This document shows positions 41,665 to 52,782 of a stretch of 64,000 bases of DNA, piece by piece; within the stretch, counting starts at the first letter, position 1, and each line of letters starts with the position of its first letter. Under the pieces are notes generated by a model. That model was not told where the DNA came from, searched no databases, and saw only the letters and a list, made by a program, of their open reading frames with translations. A program made the position numbers and the translations under genes. Source of the DNA: Cryoendolithus antarcticus (lineage: Eukaryota > Ascomycota > Dothideomycetes > Cladosporiales > Cladosporiaceae); NCBI GenBank assembly GCA_002077065.1, contig NAJO01000004.1:1116001-1180000 (forward strand). Reading direction: 5' to 3'.

Positions 41665-43983
41665 CTAGAATTGACCTGCGCTCCCAGTACTGCTATAGCC
41701 GGATGTTTGCGTGGACGATGTACCAAAGGTCGAAGGCGGCGGTGGAGGTGGCGCATATGAGTGCGAGGGTGAATAGGAGCCGTAGCCATCCGTGCCACCA
41801 CCGGAGCCGGACAAAATCGGAGGCGGAGGCGGAGGGTTGTATGTACTACGGCGACGATCTTCGTAGCCTGATATTGGTGGTCGAGAGCGTGAGCTGGAGG
41901 AGCCGGTCGGTTCGTAGGCGCTCTGTTGTGGAGGTGGTGGGTTTCGAGAGGGTATCGGCTTCCCACGCGGGTCATCTCTGTCATCGTAGGATCCTCTTGC
42001 GTAGTCAGTGTTCACGGAGTCGCGATCAAGGTATGGCGAGCTTGCAGGTGGGTTCCGTGAGTATGGCATGTTGGAGCCGTACTGGGCTGATGGAATGTCG
42101 TTAACGTGTACCGGCTCGCTGCGGGTGTAAGGATTCGTAGGCGGGGGCGAGCGACGCGGCCTAGGGTAACTGCCGGGTTGGAAGGATGGTAGAGGTACGC
42201 CAGAGCCTGTGGACATTCTATGACGTGGTGTTCCCGAGGATGGCGGACCGGCGGACGTATAGCTGCTGGACAGTGGTGGGATAGAGTTCTGTCGTAAAGG
42301 CCTGGGAAGCGGTGCGCCCGAGTCAACTGGTCTGTACTGACTCGTGGTTGGCCGCTCGTATTTCTCGCTGCTGTCCGAGTCGTAGACTTTGCCTGCGCCT
42401 TCGCGTCCAGCATAAGGCTTGCGCTCGCGTTCGACAGGCAGCGATGAAGATGAGCTCGCGAGTAGATCATCGTCGTCGATGGCATTCGAGAAAGACGAGC
42501 GTGAATATGGCTTCCTCTCTCGCTCAGGTATACTAGACTGCTGCTGCTGTGGAGGTGCTGAGCTTGGTGGTGGTGGCATCGCACTTGCGTTGCGTAGCTG
42601 TAAGAGCGCGGCTTCGTGGGCCATACTCACGATGATACGCTGTTCGGCGAGAGGATTCGGAAGAGATGGCAGCAGTCGTCTCGACAGCTCTTTGGGAAAG
42701 CGCTCGCTCTTGTCGTCTGCGTTCGAAATCGGCATGTTCATGACAGCCTTCGCCAGGCGATCAAACTCTAGGCTCGGATGCGCTTGTATCAAACAGGTAA
42801 GGAACCATTCAAAGCCACTTGGTGTCAAGCCAGGCACGCTTGGCGCTTCATGATTCTGTACCTGTACTAGGTGGTGTTGACATAACAGCTTCCTGTACAT
42901 GACACTGATGGCTTCATTGGTCATCGCGCCACCGTAAATGGTCTGCCAGGGGTACACTTCTACGGGCAGCTTGGTCTCGTCGAAGTACCGCAGCATCTTG
43001 GCAGGCGTGACCACGAAACTACCTTTTGGCTCGCAGTCGTCGATTAGATGGATCGCTAGTCCTCGCAAGAATTGGCCCAGTCGCACCGTGGGGTTGCCGT
43101 TGTCGAATAGCGGCTTCCAGATTCTTTCCAGTGTGGTTGGCTCCTCCAACGGTGCCATCGCGGCTGCGGGTCTGACGCGAGGTCTCGGCGCCTCGCCTCT
43201 ACTATTCGAGGTCGCTGAGTCTTGACTGTCACGTCTGTAAGTCGACTGAGTGCCTGTGGAGTCTGACAGGCTATCTTTGCGTCGACTTAGCCTCTCGACT
43301 CGTTCGTGAGATCGCCGGCGTCTAGGCTCGGTCTGTCTGAGCGGCGCTCGGTCGGCAGCACGAGGTCTTGGCGTGTCGCCATCACGGTCGCTCTCCTTAC
43401 CGTCATCACTGTGCACGCTGTAGCTGCTTCCAACCTCTGAGACTGGTTCAGGTGACACAGACGCGAAGCTATCGGCATCTCGTCTCGCCGCCTGTGGTGA
43501 GGGAGGTGTGAAGCGCGAAGAGAAAGATCCAGTGCTTGACTGAACCGGCGATGTGGGTACAGAGATCACAGTCGGAGCCGGTGGACTTGAATTTTGCTGC
43601 TGCTGCAATGACGGAGACGTCTGCTGGCCAAGATTTGCATTTTGCAGGTTCCTGACCACAGCCTCCGTGACCTGCGCCGTGACCTGCGCGATGAAGGCCT
43701 CACTTAGTTGACCATTGAGCGTTTGCTTGTTCGTCTCGAAAGCCTGATCAACAGCATCGCGAATGGGCTGTGGCTGTTGTATGATGGATTTCGCACTCGA
43801 GCTTGCCCGTGATCTGCCTGCTGTGCGCTTTGGCTCGGCGAGTGATGCATCATCTCGTTCCTGCAGCGGAGGTGCAGCAATAAATGCTTCCTGGAATGGT
43901 TGTACCCTCGGTACGTGCTGCGGTTGGCCGCCCGACTGGCTGTCTGGTCCAGGAAGCGGGAATTGCGATTGCTTGTCTTCCAT
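41665..43983 (-). CDS. Large disordered conserved fungal protein (DUF7514-like core)
   Basis: A single exon of 772 residues. Most of the chain is disordered: Gln/Pro/Ser-rich N-terminus, Arg/Ser/Asp stretch, and a long C-terminal Pro/Ser/Tyr-rich part ending in PPPPPSTFG-type repeats. One folded-looking segment at about residues 280-460 (TTLERIWKPLFDNGNPTVRLGQ, then FVVTPAKMLRYFDETKLPVEVYPW and GFEWFLTCLIQAHPSLEF) matches a conserved domain of unknown function that I recall from many Pezizomycotina proteins (DUF7514). A helical segment at about 70-115 (ETNKQTLNGQLSEAFIAQVTAQVTEAVVRNLQN) could mediate assembly. No function is known. The disordered, phospho-site-rich flanks suggest a scaffold or regulatory role, which is inference. 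Confidence 0.88.
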   Translation of the reverse strand: MEDKQSQFPLPGPDSQSGGQPQHVPRVQPFQEAFIAAPPLQERDDASLAEPKRTAGRSRASSSAKSIIQQPQPIRDAVDQAFETNKQTLNGQLSEAFIAQVTAQVTEAVVRNLQNANLGQQTSPSLQQQQNSSPPAPTVISVPTSPVQSSTGSFSSRFTPPSPQAARRDADSFASVSPEPVSEVGSSYSVHSDDGKESDRDGDTPRPRAADRAPLRQTEPRRRRSHERVERLSRRKDSLSDSTGTQSTYRRDSQDSATSNSRGEAPRPRVRPAAAMAPLEEPTTLERIWKPLFDNGNPTVRLGQFLRGLAIHLIDDCEPKGSFVVTPAKMLRYFDETKLPVEVYPWQTIYGGAMTNEAISVMYRKLLCQHHLVQVQNHEAPSVPGLTPSGFEWFLTCLIQAHPSLEFDRLAKAVMNMPISNADDKSERFPKELSRRLLPSLPNPLAEQRIIVSMAHEAALLQLRNASAMPPPPSSAPPQQQQSSIPERERKPYSRSSFSNAIDDDDLLASSSSSLPVERERKPYAGREGAGKVYDSDSSEKYERPTTSQYRPVDSGAPLPRPLRQNSIPPLSSSYTSAGPPSSGTPRHRMSTGSGVPLPSFQPGSYPRPRRSPPPTNPYTRSEPVHVNDIPSAQYGSNMPYSRNPPASSPYLDRDSVNTDYARGSYDDRDDPRGKPIPSRNPPPPQQSAYEPTGSSSSRSRPPISGYEDRRRSTYNPPPPPPILSGSGGGTDGYGSYSPSHSYAPPPPPPSTFGTSSTQTSGYSSTGSAGQF

Positions 43984-45868
43984 CGTTCATCTGACCGGGT
44001 GGATGCAGATGATGGCAGGGCGCGACTCCAGCGCACAATTCGTGCTCTCCAGACTTCTCGTTGAGTGGTCAGAAAAGTCCACCACTCGAGTGAGATGATT
44101 CGTCAACCAGTATGTCTATGCACGAGTAAAGTATAAGCTCTGCTCATGCAGCAAGAGCTGCCTTTATTTTCCTGGGATTCGGCTCGAGGCGGAGTATGTT
44201 CATAAGCGCCAGTGGTGTTGCGAGGCACAGGTGGCGATGCAGATATGTCGAAGCGCTGATGACATTAGGTAGCACAGGATTGCCTTGCCCGGGGTATCCA
44301 GATCAGTTCCGCAGTGTCTCGGGGCTGGTCACTTGTAACGTTCTTGTTCCTGCTGTGCTGGAAGGTGTGGCGCTAGGTCACGTCATTGTTCGGACACCCC
44401 TGCTGCGAGCTGCTGAAACGTCGACGGCACGGTATTGTAGAAAGCCGAGCTACTTCTTTAATACCATCATCCCGTACATACGCAACTCCAGTGGATGTCA
44501 AGTGCTGTCTGAAGGTAGCCACCTCAAGTCGAGGCAGAGGCGCTTAGCAGCATATATGTCTCGCATTGTGGACGCGAGCCCGGCAGAGCCTCGCGCGTAT
44601 CTCGAAAGCTATCATTGACCGGTCTGCTACGCCCCGCTGCAGCAGCAACATGCCTACCGGCGCGAACGTACTACCGAGGTGTGGTCGGTGGTGGTACACT
44701 GGCACATCGCTCACGCGAGGCTGCGGCTCTGCGGGCAATGTAAGAGAAATGTCGGCACGATAGCGGTACCATTTTACAACTGTGGAGCCGCAGCCACGTA
44801 CCGTATTCAAGATGGAATTAGCGGCTGTGCTGCTTCGCCTTTCGCTAGCTGACGGCCAGCTCTTGCGACCTACACGTTGGAGTGGGACATGCGCATAGCA
44901 TCCGTGGGCGACGACAGCAGCTGTCAACAAGTCTGTTCGCCAGCACCTACATCAATCACAGCAGACATTCGCCATCTCATGTACCTCTCCTGCAAGCCAG
45001 TTGCTTGCTCTCACCCCTAATCTTACATGATCAGGCTGAGGGCGTATCCCGCTTTGGTACAGAATACGCCAGTAAACCCGTTCACTAAGTCCTGACCCAT
45101 ACATCTGCGGACTGTGAAGTTTCCCTCCGAAGAGGAGGACTCGGAGTCTTGTTATCGATTGACTGACTCTGTCACAGTCCTAGATGACAATAATGGCGCG
45201 CAGACGACCCTAGGCAAGCCGAAAGGCCACTGGTTAGCCTCGACATACAAGGTGGCTACATTAGCATTCTACGGACCAGAGCCTAACAAGCTTCGATGAC
45301 TGAGGCATGAGCACATGAAGTGGGCTTGAAACATCGTTGGTATGGGGAGAGGAAGATGATTTTATGCTGGAAACCCATCATAGGCGCTCTCCCTGTTATT
45401 GCGGTGCGTGAGAGAACGGTGTCGCGAGTTATCGGCACGTAGTGGTGGAGTTCCCTCCAGCGATCCCCGGTGACTTTGGCACACGCGTCCACTCGCGCCC
45501 TCACACATCTGCCCACGGTCGTCCTCAGCCTCGCGCGAAAAATGTTGAGGCCACTCGCGCCCGAGTACCAATGAAGGACAGCCATCGCTCTTCCTTTCAC
45601 GTCCGTAGGCAGACGAGCGCAGATCGGAAGCATCCTCTTGGGAGACGAGTCGACGATGACACTCCATCGTGAGCGACGTAGCCAATCCTCAGCCAAGGTA
45701 GCAGCATCATATGTTCGCTCACCCAACGCCTATCTCATGCAAGGCTGGGAAACGCCAGCTATGATTGATGCGTTGGTCTGCCGTTGTGTACTCAGCCTCG
45801 CACCTGAGCCGCTGCCGTACAAGTACTCTGGAGATCCCTCTTGAGTACATGTTACTATCAGTACCTCA
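43984..45868. other. 1.9-kb stretch without a supported gene
   Basis: Open frames up to about 147 codons occur on both strands (44196-44618, 44544-44930, 45283-45726), but none shows a domain, a good splice pair or a compositional change. It may hold promoters for the flanking divergent genes, a non-coding RNA or a decayed gene. No tRNA fold, long repeat or transposase remnant was seen. Confidence 0.5.
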
Positions 45869-46644
45869 ATGGCCAGCATGCAGACTTGCTACTTCCCCAA
45901 CGGGACACACGCGACCGGTGAAGTGCCATGCAACCCGGATGCAAACTTCAGTCCATGTTGCCATAGCGCAGATTCATGCACCACCAATGGACTCTGCAAA
46001 TACTTTGGCAGAGGCGACAGCAACATTCTATGGCGTCAAGGGTGTTCGGACCCGACTTGGGAGTCAATCTCTTGTCCCGACTACTGCTATGATTCGAGTG
46101 GGTGGCTGGCTTTTGTCAGACTGCAGGAGCATTGACTGATTGTTTTGAAGGCAGCACTGCGACAGGCGAGGACTACATCGTGACGGCGTGCTCCGAGACT
46201 ACGTATTGCTGTGCGTATGAGGGGACTCTAGCCCGCGATACTAGGTGGAACTTCGACTGCTGCAACGACACGGCCAGGATCTTCACTGCGGGCGCTGCTT
46301 TGAAATTGAACACAGCGAAAACCACTGCCACCAGTGCGTCAAGTTTGATGACTACGACATCTACTTCGCTCTCGACATCTGTAGCAACATCGTCTGGTCC
46401 TTCATCAGCGCCGATGACAACCTCCACTGCAAGCCATCTCAGTAGACTGAGTACCGTCGCGACTGCTGGTCTCGCCGTTGGCGGCATCCTGCTCTTGATC
46501 TTCTGCATAGCCGGTGTGTTGGCAGTGAGGCGGAGGCTGAAGAAGCCAACGCGTACCTGGCACCGCCTCGAGGCGTACCCAGGCGCGAAGGACGCGCAAA
46601 CTCTGGGACACCTCTCTGTGGCAGATCAAAAGGCAGCACAATAG
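45869..46644 (+). CDS. Cys-rich single-pass membrane protein (Mid2/WSC-like sensor architecture)
   Basis: Two reading segments fit one spliced gene. The first (from ATG 45869) encodes a Cys-rich part: CYFPNGT, CCHSADSC, NGLCKYF and CPDYCYDSS. The second has CCAYEG and DCCND, a Ser/Thr-rich linker, one TM helix (TVATAGLAVGGILLLIFCIAGVLAV) and a basic RRRLKKP cytoplasmic start. The joining intron probably begins at the gtgggt donor about 46100 and ends at cgacag about 46167. A donor a few bases further on is possible, so the junction is uncertain. Plan and cysteine spacing match a large fungal group of putative cell-surface sensors. A classical signal peptide is not seen at the ATG, so an upstream exon may be missing. 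Ligand and function are unknown. Confidence 0.72.
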
Positions 46645-47625
46645 AACGGGGACTCGCAGACGCGGGGGTATTGAACGGAGGAATGATGCGAGATCTGATG
46701 GCTTTGAGCGTCCGGTGCGACTGTCGCTCATGTCACCGCCTCGCGACGGTACTTTGGTAGTGGTCATGAACAACCACTCTACATTTAACTGTCGTCTGTT
46801 CGCCTAGTCTAAAGCATGTCGTTGATGCCCTTGAATTAATCTTCGGTTGACCTTCAGACGTCAAGACCACACAACTTGGCGCCTTCGGCATCACGAGCCG
46901 ACAGGCGACGATGCGATAGTTTGGCCTAGCGCGATGCTTCTGATTGGCGTCCCACGTGATGATCGGCGGAGGAAGGTGGAGGCGTCTGAAACGCGCTATT
47001 CGTGGATTGTGCCGCTGGGTGCTTCAGATTTCGAGGAAGTCAACGGCGTGACATTTGACTGCACTCAGCATGGTACGGAATACATCTGTGTGAACACGAT
47101 AAGGTGTGTTGTAAGCTGTCGATAGATAGAACGCATGGTGCTTGATCGTATTCATAGCGTATCGGTCAGCATCGTCGATATGATCGCGTGGAGCAACATA
47201 GATCGGCAGAGAGACAAGGACCCTTGTCCCCGCTGAAACCAAAACTCCACCATCAGTCAGACTATCGTACAGTACACTGCCTTGACTGCGTAACCCCTGC
47301 TATTCTGCAACCGTGTTGCTGGCAACCCGTCGCACCACAACGCCATCTCCCGCCGTGATTCCTGCGACACCTTCCTCGCTTTCCTTCTCACCCTGCGACA
47401 CACCCGAGTTCGTCTGGTTGAAGGAGCTCGGCGGCTACCGGCGCTGGACTGGAGCGAGAGTGGTCGAGGCGAGACAGCAGCAGTATCTGGACGAGACAGA
47501 CAGCACGGCATGGACGCGTAGTGTGTCGTTACGTCGCGCCCTTTGTGTGCGTGGACTGCTCTTGCCGTCTGAGGGAAGACAAGCCGCAACGCACAGCTCG
47601 ACTTCATTAGCATCTCTGGGCTGTC
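46645..47625. other. STE11 upstream region
   Basis: 981 bp between the membrane protein gene and STE11. A frame at 46847-47125 and a minus-strand frame at 47257-47991 lack features, and the latter is antisense to the STE11 start. It is likely the STE11 promoter and leader. Confidence 0.45.
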
Positions 47626-50574
47626 ATGGCCACGATGGCTTCTCGCCAGCCTTATCAGGTGCCGTTGGGCTCGGCGGGCATGACGAGCTCGACTGCCCAC
47701 TACAGGGCGCCACCTCCAGCGGTCCCTGCGACAAACGGAACCAACCATAATGTATTTACTTCGCCCACGGAGTCCGAGTTCTCTGAGTCGTATCGAGAGA
47801 GCACTGGCGAGGCTGTTCAGGACTGGGACGAAGTTCGTGTGGGCGAGTGGCTGAAGAGCATCGATTGCGCGCACTATGTGGATCTGTTCAGGAGGAACAA
47901 CATAAATGGGGAGAACTTGATGGACATCGACCTTATGATGCTGAAGGAGATTGGCGTCAAGAAGCTGGGTGATCGGGTGCGTATCGATCAAAGAGCGAAA
48001 GACTTTCGGAGCAGTGTGCAGAAGAGGTCAAGTAAGCGTGTGATGAACAGGGTAAGTCTTCTTGAAGTGCGTACAGGGTGTGGCGTTGACAATATACAGC
48101 AATCGCTTGCGACGCTCGACGGTAATAGTCAGCTCACACCGCCATCCTCTGCTTCACCACGGCACATGCACTCAGCACGAGCACCCGCGAGTACAAGGGC
48201 AGAGAAACGCATGTCGCGGCAGATCACGGGGCAAGATGCAACAGCGTACGGGACGCATCTTACTGTCAAGGCATCTTCAAGACCCGGATCACCCCTGATA
48301 GACCAAGAGAATCGCATAAGAGTACAGCGAGCCACGCCGATTGATAATGCGCGGAAAGAGCAGAGTGCAAGCTACTTCACACAGCCGCCGTCAAGCAGCA
48401 CGAGCAGCAGGTTCGGCAATCGCAGCACTCCTGTTGAGACGCCACAGACAGCTCGGTTCGCTGGGCACGTGAAGCAGTCTCCATCATTGGAGCACCTGAG
48501 CACTGCCAACGTTGCAGGTGCGTTGCCAAGCGACAAAGCTCTCATCCGGGTCATATTCGAGACGGGCAGGTGGTCGGTGTTGAACATCGAAGGATTCCGC
48601 TCAGCAGAGGATATCGTCCGGGCAACTCTCAAGAAGGGCAATCTGAACGAGAACCACTGCAGATCGTATTGCTTTTATGTGCTTGATGGAACAGATCCCA
48701 ACCCGACATACTGCAGGAGGATCAGTGATGGCGAGCTTGTGCGATTATGTCAGGATAAAGTACGGAGTGAACGAGGCAGACTCATACTACGCAAGATTCA
48801 CGCAGGCGAACCAGAAGGGGATCAGCTGCGTGCTGCAGCCCGCATCGCCGAGCAACAACAGCCTTCGCCACCAGCGATCGAAGTACAGCAACCGCCAAAA
48901 TCGAGAAGTCAACTGAAGATCGAGAAGGTCTTCGGTGAGCCTCTTGCAGCAGTCAGCTACCCGATGTCGCCTGCCAGCCAGGCCGAGAGAAGAGAGTATT
49001 TCGATTCGGAGCATGCGATCTCGAGAAACGTCAGCACAAGTACGACAGCATCAGCGCGAGCGAGGAAGCTGAAAGACTTCTATGGTGCTCGCCCGCCCAC
49101 AGAGCTCATCACACAGGATCTACAGTCTTACTTCCCAGAAGTCAAGAAAGAGGAGATGGATCGCACAGTCCGCATGTCAGTCAGGCGATCGCAACGCATG
49201 AGCAAGGCGATGAGCCGGCTCAGCATCGCCAGCAACTTTAGTATGGGTAGCGTAGCTCAAGATGCTCCTCCTCTGCCCTCGATCGCAGACCGATACCTCA
49301 ATCAAGCTGGTGGCGGTCGACCCGGTCTACGTCCACTGAGCGTCGTTCGCCTGGGCTTGCCCAATAGCGGCTATCGAGACTCTGTCGCGAGCAGTATGCT
49401 ATCGCCGCTTGACGAAGAATCACCACTGGAGCCCAATCGCAAATCGTACGTGTCCTTCAGCGCAGACAGCAACTCAGACGGCGTTAGCAGCACCACAACA
49501 AGTACCAACATTGCCATCACCGACCCCGATGGACACAGCAGCAATGCAGGGATGAACTCTTACTTCGATGACACGGCTTCGACGTCACCACCGGGTACAG
49601 AGCACAACAGTCTCAACTCTCGGCTCTCGCACTACATCGCAGAAGATGGCGAAGAAGAGGATGAAGAACTAATGCAGCATCTCGAGAAAGACTCCTGGGA
49701 CGATCTTAAGTACATGAAGGGCGCCATGATTGGACAAGGCAGCTTTGGCACTGTGTACCTCGCTCTGCACGCGGTCACTGCAGAGTTGATGGCTGTAAAG
49801 CAAGTCGAGATGCCTTCTGCATCGAATACTGCGCTCGATGCCAAGAAGACGAACATGATCGAAGCGCTCAAGCACGAGATATCACTATTACGCGAGCTGA
49901 AGCACCCTAATATCGTCCAGTATCTGGGTTCCAACAGTGATGCCCAGCATTTGAACATTTTCCTCGAATACGTCGCCGGTGGCTCAGTGGCAAGCATGCT
50001 AGTCAATTACGGCCCTCTTAATGAATCGCTCTGCGCCAACTTCGTACGACAGATCCTGCAAGGCCTGGCTTACCTACACAGCAAAGACATTATCCATCGA
50101 GATATTAAGGGCGCGAATATACTGGTCGACAACAAAGGCACAGTCAAAATCTCCGACTTTGGCATCTCGAAGCGCGTCGAAGCCTCGTCTTTGCTCTCCT
50201 CTGCGGACGCTCCACCAGGCACCAAGCCCCGACCTCACAACCCGCGTGTCTCGCTGCAAGGATCGGTTTTCTGGATGGCTCCCGAGGTTGTGCGACAAAC
50301 GGCCTACACCAAGAAGGCAGACATCTGGTCGCTTGGCTGCCTCATCGTCGAGATGATGACGGGCTCGCATCCACATCCTAATTGCACACAGCTGCAGGCG
50401 ATTTTCAGGATCGGAGGCACAGGCCAGGGTGGGAGCCAGGCGAAACCCGATTTACCTAGTGGAATCAGTGCGGACGCGAAGGATTTTTTGGAGAGCGTGT
50501 TTGAGATTGAGTTTGAGCGGCGGCCGACTGCTGAGGAGTTATTGCAGAGTGCGTTTTGTAGGCTTAGGGGGTAA
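47626..50574 (+). CDS. STE11: MAP kinase kinase kinase Ste11
   Basis: Domains in order: a SAM domain (about 65-130, VGEWLKSIDCAHYVDLFRRNNINGENLM), a Ras-association-like domain (about 289-375, ALIRVIFETGRWSVLNIEGF), Ser-rich regulatory regions, and a C-terminal Ser/Thr kinase (about 675-960). The kinase has GQGSFGTVY, AVKQVEM, HRDIKGANIL, DFGISK and APEVV, so it looks active. A 48-bp intron at 48052-48099 (gtaagt, gttgac branch, acag) is a multiple of three with no stop. The unspliced frame is 982 residues and the spliced protein 966. Ste11 is activated through Ste50/Ste20-type upstream factors and phosphorylates the MAPKK in pheromone/filamentation/virulence (Fus3/Kss1-type) and osmostress pathways. 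The start is the first ATG, and a second lies three codons later. Confidence 0.95.
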   Translation: MATMASRQPYQVPLGSAGMTSSTAHYRAPPPAVPATNGTNHNVFTSPTESEFSESYRESTGEAVQDWDEVRVGEWLKSIDCAHYVDLFRRNNINGENLMDIDLMMLKEIGVKKLGDRVRIDQRAKDFRSSVQKRSSKRVMNRVSLLEVRTGCGVDNIQQSLATLDGNSQLTPPSSASPRHMHSARAPASTRAEKRMSRQITGQDATAYGTHLTVKASSRPGSPLIDQENRIRVQRATPIDNARKEQSASYFTQPPSSSTSSRFGNRSTPVETPQTARFAGHVKQSPSLEHLSTANVAGALPSDKALIRVIFETGRWSVLNIEGFRSAEDIVRATLKKGNLNENHCRSYCFYVLDGTDPNPTYCRRISDGELVRLCQDKVRSERGRLILRKIHAGEPEGDQLRAAARIAEQQQPSPPAIEVQQPPKSRSQLKIEKVFGEPLAAVSYPMSPASQAERREYFDSEHAISRNVSTSTTASARARKLKDFYGARPPTELITQDLQSYFPEVKKEEMDRTVRMSVRRSQRMSKAMSRLSIASNFSMGSVAQDAPPLPSIADRYLNQAGGGRPGLRPLSVVRLGLPNSGYRDSVASSMLSPLDEESPLEPNRKSYVSFSADSNSDGVSSTTTSTNIAITDPDGHSSNAGMNSYFDDTASTSPPGTEHNSLNSRLSHYIAEDGEEEDEELMQHLEKDSWDDLKYMKGAMIGQGSFGTVYLALHAVTAELMAVKQVEMPSASNTALDAKKTNMIEALKHEISLLRELKHPNIVQYLGSNSDAQHLNIFLEYVAGGSVASMLVNYGPLNESLCANFVRQILQGLAYLHSKDIIHRDIKGANILVDNKGTVKISDFGISKRVEASSLLSSADAPPGTKPRPHNPRVSLQGSVFWMAPEVVRQTAYTKKADIWSLGCLIVEMMTGSHPHPNCTQLQAIFRIGGTGQGGSQAKPDLPSGISADAKDFLESVFEIEFERRPTAEELLQSAFCRLRG
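48052..48099 (+). other. In-frame 48-bp intron in STE11
   Basis: The intron begins gtaagt and ends atatacag, with gttgac 10-15 bases before the end. Its length is 16 codons and it carries no stop, so skipped splicing would add 16 residues just after the SAM domain instead of breaking the protein. Confidence 0.8.
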
Positions 50575-50917
50575 TGGGGCTTGGGTATGGGAAGCCGGAT
50601 TGGGGAGGTTGAATGTGTAATGAGCGGCATTGTCAGGCTGGGCCTTTTGCGAGTGTAGCAGCCATAACGCACCATGTAGGGAAGAGTATGTGTGACCTTA
50701 TCGTTGTTTCGTGCAGTGTCTACCTAATGTTCGCTCCGGGAAAGATGTCGATTGCCGTCTGGAGCGTGTAAAGTGCAACACGTCCAGGTCGCGTCATTGG
50801 ACGCGTCCACGCGAGCTTCATCTGACCAGGTGAACGTTACATGTATCTGCTGCACCGTTACCACAAACGCTACAGTTATTACCCTGTATAGAAAACTTGC
50901 AGTGAGACCATAACACC
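50575..50917. other. Intergenic, STE11 to RFC5
   Basis: 343 bp with the STE11 3' UTR and the RFC5 promoter. Nothing else is seen. Confidence 0.4.
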
Positions 50918-52344
50918 ATGGCTCTCCTCGTCGACAAACACCGACCGCGTACGCTGCAGACGCTCTCATATCACCCGGAGCTGTCGGATCGATTGAAGGC
51001 ATTGGTAGTTTCACCGGATACTTCAACAACGTATACAAGCAGAGGCTGACGGAACTACACAGGCAGCAAGCGGCGACTTCCCTCACCTCCTCGTCTACGG
51101 TCCCTCTGGCGCAGGCAAGAAGACGCGCATCACAGCCACTCTGCGAGAGCTCTACGGTCCCGGTGTGGAGAAGATCAAGATCGATAGTCGGGTCTTCCAG
51201 ACGACGAGGTACCGACCGTATACCACTATTCTCGCGGGCGATCACTGACAAGTCTGCCCAGCAACCGCAAACTCGAATTCACCATAGTATCCTCGAACTA
51301 CCACCTCGAAATCACCCCCTCCGACGTCGGCAACAACGACCGCACAGTCATCCAATCTCTCCTCAAGGAAGTGGCCCAAACGCAGCAAGTCGACACCTCC
51401 GCTCGGCAACGCTTCAAAGTCGTCATCATCAATGAAGCCGATTCCCTCACTCGAGATGCTCAAGCTGCGTTGCGAAGAACGATGGAGAAGTACAGTCCGA
51501 ATTTGCGGTTAGTGCTCGTGGCGGGGAGTACGAGCAACATCATAGCGCCAATACGGAGTCGATGTCTGGGTGTCAGGGTCGCGGCGCCGAGTGTGGATGT
51601 TATTGCGGGCGCGCTGGCGGAGGTGGGGAGGAAGGAGGGGTTTAAGGGGTGTGAGGGATTGGAACGACGAGTGGCCAAGGAGAGTGGACGGAATTTAAGA
51701 AGGGCATTGTTGATGTTTGAGGCGGTGCATGCGCAGAAGTGAGTCCACGAAGACAGGGAAGGGGATGGGTTGGGTTTGGGCTGACGAGCAAGCAGCGATA
51801 ATGTCAACGAAAAGACGCCCATACCGCCTCCGGACTGGGAGGCGCTAATCGATGTTATTGCGAAGGAAATCATTGAGGAGAGATCGCCGGCGCGGATATT
51901 GCAGACAAGAGCAAAGCTGTACGATTTGCTGACGCATTGCATACCTGCTACGACGGTGTTGAAGGTGTGTTATTGCCGGCTTTTCTTTGCGACTGCTCTG
52001 AAACATGCTAACAAGACATTTCTGCGCAGACTCTCACCTTCAAGCTCATGCCTCGGATTGACGATGTGCTGAAGGCTGAAGTGGTTAAGTGGGCGGCGTT
52101 CTACGAGCACAGAATACGGAATGGGAGTGTACGTTGCTCAGTGCTGGAGCTGTGCATTCACAATGAAGCTGACATCGCGCGCAGAAGGTCATCTTCCATC
52201 TCGAGGCGTTTGTGGCGAAGTTCATGCGGATATATGAAGGGTGAGTGCCATGTCAAGTCGTCTCGAAATGTGACAGCGGCGCGATACTGACTGCATATCT
52301 CTTCCAGGCATCTAATGGGCATGGACATCGATTGGGACGACTGA
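50918..52344 (+). CDS. RFC5: Replication factor C subunit 5 (PCNA clamp loader)
   Basis: Seven exons (50918-51004, 51063-51208, 51262-51738, 51796-51964, 52030-52128, 52185-52240, 52308-52344) give 356 residues, matching yeast Rfc5/human RFC3 (about 354). Features are LVDKHRPRTL at the start, Walker A GPSGAGKKT (42-50), a NEAD variant (135-138) of the DEAD Walker B box, and the SRC arginine-finger motif (177-179). The Walker A/B changes are normal for this subunit, which binds but poorly hydrolyses ATP. It is part of the RFC pentamer that loads PCNA in replication and of checkpoint clamp-loader variants. All six introns are 50-67 bp and in phase, and the C-terminus ends in an acidic DIDWDD. 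Confidence 0.95.
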
Positions 52345-52782
52345 TCTCGTCTCGTTGATTTGTCTCGTCCCCAGCGAGTTCCTGCTTCCGATTATGCAAT
52401 GCGAGCGCGGCGTTCGGTCATCACAGCGTAGCGCATTCGACTGTCATGCATGGGCGGTTAAGATACGGCCTTGAAATGTGCACGGTACATCTCATGTTGC
52501 TGCTCTCGTCAACATTTCGGACCTACTTGCTGTCAGGCACGGCAGTCGTATGCAGGGAAAACGGTACCTGCACCCCGCTTGCATCATAGCATACTCAATG
52601 CTCTAGTACATGTAAGCTTTCACAACGGCCTCTGCTATCTCCCACCATTACTCCCGTCTCTTCGTCTTGCACCCAAATCATCACACTTACTCAGCCAAGA
52701 CCCTAGCACTGCCCGACCAGACCTTCGCGGCAGATAGATTCCAATCACAACGTAACGATCAACCCTTTCACGCCAAAGAAAA
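52345..52782. other. Intergenic, RFC5 to the small protein gene
   Basis: 438 bp. The last 160 bp are pyrimidine/CA-rich, as in strong fungal promoters and leaders. No other gene is seen. Confidence 0.4.

Noticed and set aside
44196..44618. 140-codon plus-strand open frame in the gene-poor region
   Set aside because: No domain, no TM or signal features, and no splice partners. Composition does not differ from neighbouring non-coding DNA.
47257..47991. 244-codon minus-strand frame opposite the STE11 start
   Set aside because: It is antisense to the well-supported SAM-domain exon. The protein is Arg/Ser/His-rich, as expected of a shadow frame.
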